From Halicephalobus mephisto (Eukaryota; Nematoda; Chromadorea; Rhabditida; Panagrolaimidae): DNA of 64,000 bases. Position numbers and translations under genes: made by a program. The notes under the pieces are model-generated. The model was not told where the DNA came from and made no database searches. It saw nothing but the letters and a program-made list of their open reading frames with translations. Location of the stretch: positions 186,001 to 250,000 of the forward strand of contig SWDT01000561.1 of NCBI GenBank assembly GCA_009193035.1, given 5' to 3'. This document shows positions 58,291-64,000 of the stretch, piece after piece (positions within the stretch are counted from its first letter, which is position 1; each line of letters begins with the position of its first letter).

Positions 58291-59475
58291 AAATAGTTGT
58301 TTTTGATGAATGAAAAACATCGAGTTTTTTTCATCAATGATATTTTTCAAGTCATTCGTCGAATTCTCAGTTTTTGTTCTAGAAAAAGTTCAAGAGGCAA
58401 CTACGTAATCTTATTTAGTAGTGGTTACGGTAACCCACGCATTTCTTCAAAAATGTATTTTCTAAATTTTTCGAAAAAAATTTGTTTTTAAAAAAATTAA
58501 AAACAATTGATTTTCCAATTTTGAATTAAATCATTTTCAATTTTTTTGATTTTTAACCAAATTCGTAGACGTTTCTCAAATCAATTAAGGGACATTTCGA
58601 AGACTTTTATTTTTTCAAAATCACAATATTGTGAAAATTTGAAATTTTTATTTGTGGAAAAAATTTTTTAGAATTTTCGAAAATTTAAATTTTTTAAAAT
58701 TTATATTTTTATAAAATTATCTTGACATTTATTTTTTCAAAATCACAATATTGTGAAAATTTGAGATTTTTATTTGTATAAAAAAATTTTTAGAATATTC
58801 GAAAATTTAAATTTTTTTAAATTAATATTTTTATAAAATTATTTTGACATTTATTTTTTTCAAAATTGTAATATCGCAGAAATTTGAAGTTTTTATTTGT
58901 GAAAAAAAAGTTTTTAGAATTTTCGAAATTTTGAATTTTTTTAAATTTATATTTTTATAAAATTATTTTGACATTTATTTTTTCAAAATCACAATATTGT
59001 GAAAATTTGAAATTTTTATTTATGAAAAAATTTTCAAAATTTAAAAAAATCGAATAATTTTAAAAAATCAATAATTTTAAATATTTTTAAAATAAATTTT
59101 TAAAATATTTTAAAATTTTATTACTGTAAAAATCAATAATTTTAAATATTTTTAAAATAAATTTCCTGATTCCCAGAAATCTATTTGCTTCAAAAATTCC
59201 GGTTGGAGGCAGGACAATTAAAACGGATTATGTTCTCTTCAAAAAAATTTTTTTTTCATCGAATTTGTCCGGATAACCCGTCAAAAATCTCATAAAATTT
59301 AATTTTTTTTAAATAAAAATTTTTTTTAAATAAAAAATTTTTTTAAATAAAAAATTTTTTTTTATTATTTTATTTTAAAAAGTTCAAAAAATATCGTTTA
59401 AAAAACGGAATTAGTGGTTTCGAAGTCCGAGTGAATCAATTTTTTGTTTTTGATTTGTTCTGAATTTTTATAGCA
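58291..59475. repeat. AT-rich region with a 120-bp array
   Basis: 58600-59060: four copies with TTCAAAATCACAATATTGTG and ATTTGAAATTTTTATTTGTG. 59060-59475 is AT filler. No gene. Confidence 0.75.
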
Positions 59476-59479
59476 ATGT

Positions 59480-60115
59480 GGTTTGTTACATTTCTGTCCG
59501 AAATATTTTTATTTCGATTTTAAAGTTAGGATTGAACAAAGTATTCTTAATACTGTAGTCAAATCCATAAATTCTGAATCTAAGATCAGACTCAATAGTC
59601 AACCTTCAGAATTCAAAATTCTGAATTTTATGATACTTATGTGTAAGAGATCTGTATTACAAGCATTTTTATCCCAATTTTAGAGTTAGGATTGAACAAA
59701 GTACCTACAATACTGTAATCAAATCCATGGATTCTGAATCTAGAATTAGAATTAATAATTGACTTTCAGAATCCAGGATTCTGAACTACGTGATACTTAT
59801 GTGTAAGAGATCTGTATCACAAACATTTTTATTCCAATTTTAGAGTTAGAATTGAACAAAGTACCTACAATACTGTAATCAAATCCGTGGATTCTGAATC
59901 TAGAATTAGAATTAATAATTGACTTTCAGAATCCAGGATTCTGAATTTTGAATTTTATGATACTTATGTGTAAGGGATCTGTATTAAAAACATTTTTATC
60001 CCAATTTTAAAATTAGGATTTTATAAAAAATGTCTACAATACTGTAATGAAACCCATAGATTCTGAATCTAGAATTGAAATTAATAGTCAATTTTCAGAA
60101 TTTAAAATTTCGAAA
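59480..60115. repeat. 159-bp tandem array related to the SLIRP-like B intron
   Basis: Four copies: AATACTGTAATCAAATCCAT at about 59550, 59709, 59869 and 60038; unit also has GATTCTGAATCTAGAATTAG and ATCCCAATTTTAGAGTTAGG. Confidence 0.9.
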
Positions 60116-61045
60116 ACTAACTTTGAATTTTAAAGATAATAAAATTTTATAAAAACTTTATTTTAAAAAAATTTATCTAAAATGATTCTCAAAATAATAT
60201 ATAACAAATGTAAAGTTCTTCAAAATTATTTATTTTTAATTTTTTAAATAAAATTATTTATTTTTATTTTTCTAAACAAAATTTTTTTTAAATTTTAAAT
60301 CTTTTTAAAAATCTTTGAAAAATTTGATTTTCTATAAAAAATAAATTTTAAAATTTTAAAATAACATAATTTAAAAAATTTCTAAAATTTCTAAAATCTT
60401 CCAAAACTTCTCTTTGAAACAATTTCGCAAAAAAGTTAATTTTAAATTTTCTAAAATAATTTTTTTTTAATTTTAAAACAAAAATTGTTTTTAATTTTCT
60501 AAATAAAATAATTTATTTTAAATTTTTAAATAAAATTATTTTATTTTAGTTTCTAAATAAAATTATTTTTTTTTATTTTTTAAAAATCTTTGAAAAATTT
60601 GATTTTCTATAAAAAATAAATTTTAAAGTTTAAAAATAACGTGATTTTTCCAAACATGTGTATGGTCGTTCTTTGTGAAACTTGTTTCTCATGTCGTCGT
60701 TTGAGGAATTTCGAGAACGGTTTTTCTTTTTGATGTTTGTCGATTGATTTACGATTTTCTCATTTTGCCAAACCGTTCTTCAAAGCATATGACAGTAAAC
60801 GACTAAATTGCAATTTTAACAATTCTCTGATGTTTCTTTGCGGATCCCGGAGGTACTTAGGTACATCCAAAAATTTCTTAATCCTACTTTTCGACGACTT
60901 CGCCGGTCTGCGACGACTTTTTTCTTTTTTTTCTGCATATCCTCGGGGTGTACTGTACTTGACTACTTCGACACAAAGTCGTCAGTTGCTCAAAGTCCGG
61001 AAATCTGTCCTTCGTATTATCGAAATCGAAATTCAAAATCCAAAT
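60116..61045. other. AT-rich region, GC-richer after 60650
   Basis: 60200-60640 is A/T filler. 60650-61030 is less AT-rich, with short open frames of up to about 106 codons that have no domain features or splice signals. No gene called. Confidence 0.35.
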
Positions 61046-61049
61046 TTGA

Positions 61050-61225
61050 AGTTCTAATTTTTCGTGTTGAGACGAAATTCATAAATAATTTTTATTCGAA
61101 AAATCCAGATATTCGATTTTACTAATTTAAAAAAAATATTCTACAGTAAGAAAATTCAGATATGTTTTAACACGAAAAATTAGAATTTCGACCTTGAATT
61201 TTGAGTTTAGACTTTAATGATACCC
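61050..61225. repeat. Copy of the 47.3 kb foldback arm
   Basis: TTTTTCGTGTTGAGACGAAA through AAAATCCAGATATTCGAT and CAGTAAGAAAATTCAGATAT to TTCGACCTTGAATTTTGAG. Near-identical in order to 47260-47410. Confidence 0.85.
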
Positions 61226-61231
61226 ATTACC

Positions 61232-61300
61232 GCTTCCCCGACCCGGAATCGAACCCGGGTCTTATGACTGCCGGTCACGTGCGTTACCACTGTGCCACCG
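61232..61300 (-). tRNA. tRNA-like sequence with strong A and B boxes, probable pseudogene or SINE
   Basis: Minus strand, about 69 nt. A box TGGCACAGTGG and B box GGTTCGATTCC both match the RNA polymerase III consensus. The 3' half (GACCCGGGTTCGATTCCGGG, then TCGGGGAAG) looks like a Glu/Gly-type tRNA end. Against a working tRNA: the T-stem pairs only with a one-base shift, the 5' acceptor strand is not complementary, and position 33 is not T. No CRISPR or other context. Confidence 0.4.
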
Positions 61301-62434
61301 AAAAAAATGATTTACAACTTCCTAAAGTTATTAATGAAAATTGAATTCCGTCAAACATATTTCCAGAAAAAAAAATTCAATTTCCGATGGGTTTTCTTTT
61401 TTGAAAAACTCGTTCGTGATTTTTATTTCCCCCATTCTTTCATCACATTTATCGTCTGGATAAATCCCCTTAGGCTAGAAACCACAAACGTTCGTAAAAT
61501 CGATCGGTTTTCTGATTGAGTCATCGTTTCCATATTTATTTTCTTTGAAAATTCATAAAACATGACTACTACCATATCGATCGAAAAGTTTATTTTTATC
61601 CGGATTAATCGAGCCCAATTCTGAGTCATGGAGGTTTATAAAAACAGAAATATTCAGATTTTCGATCCCAGTTCATATATCGGTATTTTTCGAAATTATG
61701 AAAATATTATCATTGACTTTATATATCATCATAATTAGTCAAGTTGATATATGAAAACTTAAATAGTTAAATTTTCGATCCTAATTCATATATTGATATT
61801 TTTTGAAATTATGAACATATCAATTTTATATCATAATAATTAGCCAAGTTCCCTATTAATCAAGTTGATATATGAAAAATTAGATATTTACATTTTTAAA
61901 ATGATCTCATATCGGTATTTAATTTCTTAAATGACCATTCTATGTTTCATCTTTTCATGACGTTTGACGTTAATTTGATTACTTCCTTGTCATTTTGTAA
62001 TTCGTGAGAATTCATCAAAGTAGAAACAGTCAGTTCCCGATTTGAGTTAATATACAAAAAGAAATATTTGTCTTTGTTTCCGGTTCATATACAAAAATCA
62101 AAATATTTATATTTTCAATCCAATTCGATTTCAAAGTTCAATTTTCTGATTGTTATAAAAGTCACGCAGCTCCGATCATTAAGCTTCAAACCATTTTGGT
62201 AATGTTTACAATTTAAATTACTTTAAAAACCTCCTGTCTGGTGTTAAATCCTGTTGAAATTTACCTCCTGGAATTAAGCCACGAATCGAACGACGTTACT
62301 TCCACGGACCTCGGGAATTTATTCTTGACATTCGTTGTTTCTCGCGAGTGGCCTCTCTCGCACGTACATTCGCCGGCGGTTCCGTCAGTGAATATTATCT
62401 CGTTGATGCTGTACCTAATTTAATATTTCCAGGG
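61301..62434. other. Upstream region of the transporter gene
   Basis: 61640-61930 repeats TCATATATCGGTATTTTTCG-like phrases. 62220-62430 is GC-richer and likely contains promoter or 5' UTR. TTTCCAG at 62426-62432 is the acceptor in front of the ATG. Confidence 0.45.
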
Positions 62435-63938
62435 ATGAAGAAGTTCAAAAAGAATGAAGACCCTCTGGCGACGGACTGGCGATCGATCTACATCTCGAAT
62501 ATTGTTGCATTTCTCGGAAGTGTCCAGATGAGCTCCATCACTCCTACAGGCAAGATTTTTAAGATTAATTTGTTTTGAATTACTTACGTGCTGTATTTCA
62601 GTGTGGCCGTATATGAAGAAAGTCGACGTCACGACGACGGAGAACCTGTATGGCTTCATCAGAGGACTTTACGCCTTTGGCAACGTGATATTCTCCATGT
62701 TATCCGGATATCTGAGCAACAAAGCCGGGGACACGAGACCTGCAATGATTATCGGGAAAACTGTTGGCATTTTCGGGGCTTTATCGTATTTATTCATCGA
62801 AGTTTTCAACTCTATCCATGTCACTCTTTTTATTGCTTTTGAATTCCTCCTCGGAGTCTCTTCTGGCATTTGCAGCGTCTTCAGAACCCACATAGCCATG
62901 GCAAGTACGGAAAAAGACCGACCTAAAGCTTGCGGAATCACCCAACTGGCCACTGCCTTAGGATTCGTCGTTGGTCCTCGTAAGTTTAATTCCCATATAT
63001 TGTTAGGTTACAGCTGATGGGGAAAACAAGTTGGACGATTTAGTAGGTAATAACAGTACAATTCACCCTAATAACAATACTATAACCGATGTACCAATCT
63101 CAAATATAGTAGGTACATTTAATTAACAGCAGGGTTTTTCACTCTAGAATCGCGTGAAAGACGGGGGAGATGTTAGAACTATGTAACGCATCTGCAATAA
63201 CACGCAAAAACAAAAAAATAATAAAATAGAGTAGTAATAATAATAATAATAATAATAAAATAGAGTAGTAGTAATAATAATAATAACACGAAATAGCAAC
63301 AACTACACGACTGACACGACTCAGCTACAGTACACTAGCTAATTAATGCGCAGGGGGTTTCGCTCCGGGACCTAGCTCTCTGGATTGGTTGCCCTTCGAT
63401 GTGGATTTTTTACGTCATATATCGACTTTTAAATTTTAAATCTTAACTTTCTAGTTCTTCAAGTACTGTTTGCTCGGATTCCGTATCCTGGATTCCCCCT
63501 CGTCTTCGGGACTTACTTTAACCTCTACACGGCTCCGGTGGTGCTGGCCGCGATAACCTCGTTCATTGGGATTGTTCTTCTTTTTTTTTATTTCGATGGA
63601 AAAATGGTCATCAAAGACAAACCACTTCCTGATTGCAAAGAAGATATAGCCTTGGAAACTGTGGATGAAGATATTTTCCTGGAAAAAAAGCAAAAAATTA
63701 AATCCGGTAAAGAACTTCCAAAATACGATTGGTTCGCTGTTGTTGTTCTTATTTTTGTAAAAATCACAACGGAAATAGTAATTTTGAATTTGGTGACTAT
63801 CTGTCCTCCTTACGCAATGACGGTTTTCCAGTGGTCCAGCGAAGACACTATTGTTTTTCAGAGTGCGATCATGGGGAGCATAGGGGTCCTGTCCATCGCC
63901 TTTGCCTTAGGCTATATATTCCTAAAATTGGGTAAAAA
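62435..63938 (+). CDS. Major facilitator transporter, MFSD8/CLN7-like, 3' part beyond window
   Basis: Multi-span membrane transporter, in the family of the lysosomal MFSD8/CLN7. Exons seen: 62435-62549, 62602-62979 and 63455-63938 (donor GTGAGT at 63939), about 325 residues; the gene continues. N-terminus MKKFKKNEDPLATDWRSIYI, then TM1 (IVAFLGSVQMSSITPTVWPYM), the loop with YGFIRGLYAFGNVIFSMLSG and GYLSNKAGDTRPAMIIGK, TM5-6 motif QLATALGFVVGP, and a large acidic/basic cytoplasmic loop before the second half (YDWFAVVVLIFVKITTEIVI). The first intron has a GC donor (CAG|GCAAGA) and is required for the frame. The ATG follows TTTCCAG|GG, a probable trans-splice site. Intron 2 (475 bp) holds a TAA microsatellite. 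Substrate unknown. Confidence 0.9.
63120..63415. repeat. Insert with (TAA)n microsatellite in transporter intron 2
   Basis: TAATAATAA arrays at about 63231-63258 and 63268-63286, with flanking GC-richer text (GAAAGACGGGGGAGATGT; GGGGGTTTCGCTCCGGGACC). It may be a small transposon; no ends found. Confidence 0.5.
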
Positions 63939-64000
63939 GTGAGTTTTTCTAAATTAAAATCTTCCAAAATCCAACACAGGATTCTGAAATTTTCGAAATT

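Noticed and set aside
60737..61125. Overlapping frames of 95-106 codons
   Set aside because: Phe/Lys-rich translations of AT-rich DNA with no splice sites, motifs or codon bias.
62241..62423. Possible upstream coding exon of the transporter
   Set aside because: The frame has no membrane segments and the start after TTTCCAG gives the usual MFSD8-like N-terminus. Treated as 5' region.

Overview
The window is nuclear DNA from a nematode, most likely a rhabditid relative of Caenorhabditis. Reasons: genes with several short introns of nematode style (GTAAGT donors, TTTTCAG or TTTTTAG acceptors, many introns of 42-56 bp); 3' splice acceptors sitting directly in front of start codons, as expected for spliced-leader trans-splicing; and clear orthologues of nematode genes (sams, smc-5, nuaf-1, mrps-12, a LIPL-type acid lipase, and the SRF/UNC-120 MADS-box factor). 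The sequence is strongly AT-rich and packed with tandem and dispersed repeats. The species cannot be named from this alone. Exon coordinates were worked out by hand from splice motifs and phase. In every complete multi-exon model the exons add up to a whole number of codons.

Layout, 0-14 kb (gene-dense): partial S-adenosylmethionine synthetase (+); mitochondrial ribosomal protein S12 and a LOTUS/Tudor protein (both -, operon-like spacing); two tandem SLIRP-like RRM proteins (+); complex I assembly factor NDUFAF1/NUAF-1 and SMC5 (both -). 14-28 kb (transposon-rich): a DD34D mariner with a single in-frame stop, a secreted protein gene, a DEAD-box helicase (-), a small membrane protein, an acid lipase, and several MITE families with readable target-site duplications (hAT-like 8 bp, MULE-like 10 bp, TA-flanked pogo-like). 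28-34.75 kb: unc-120/SRF on the minus strand, with large introns holding less AT-rich islands.

34.75-55 kb: about 20 kb without a recognisable host gene. It is made of successive tandem arrays (periods about 90-165 bp), a 5'-truncated LINE remnant, a tRNA-like sequence and an inverted pair of satellite blocks. 55-56.7 kb: an F-box gene. 56.7-62.4 kb: more arrays and a second tRNA-like sequence. 62.4 kb to the end: a partial MFSD8/CLN7-like transporter (+).

There is no single pathway. Three genes (mrps-12, the SLIRP-like pair, nuaf-1) point to mitochondrial gene expression and respiratory-chain assembly. smc-5 and the LOTUS/Tudor protein belong to genome maintenance and germ-granule RNA biology. 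unc-120 is a muscle transcription factor. I found no convincing new multi-gene system. The least explained signals are: a decayed protein-like sequence present twice in opposite orientation (17.9 and 45.7 kb); a shared dyad motif and unexplained islands around unc-120; inverted satellite blocks; and a lipase whose last codons merge into a minisatellite.
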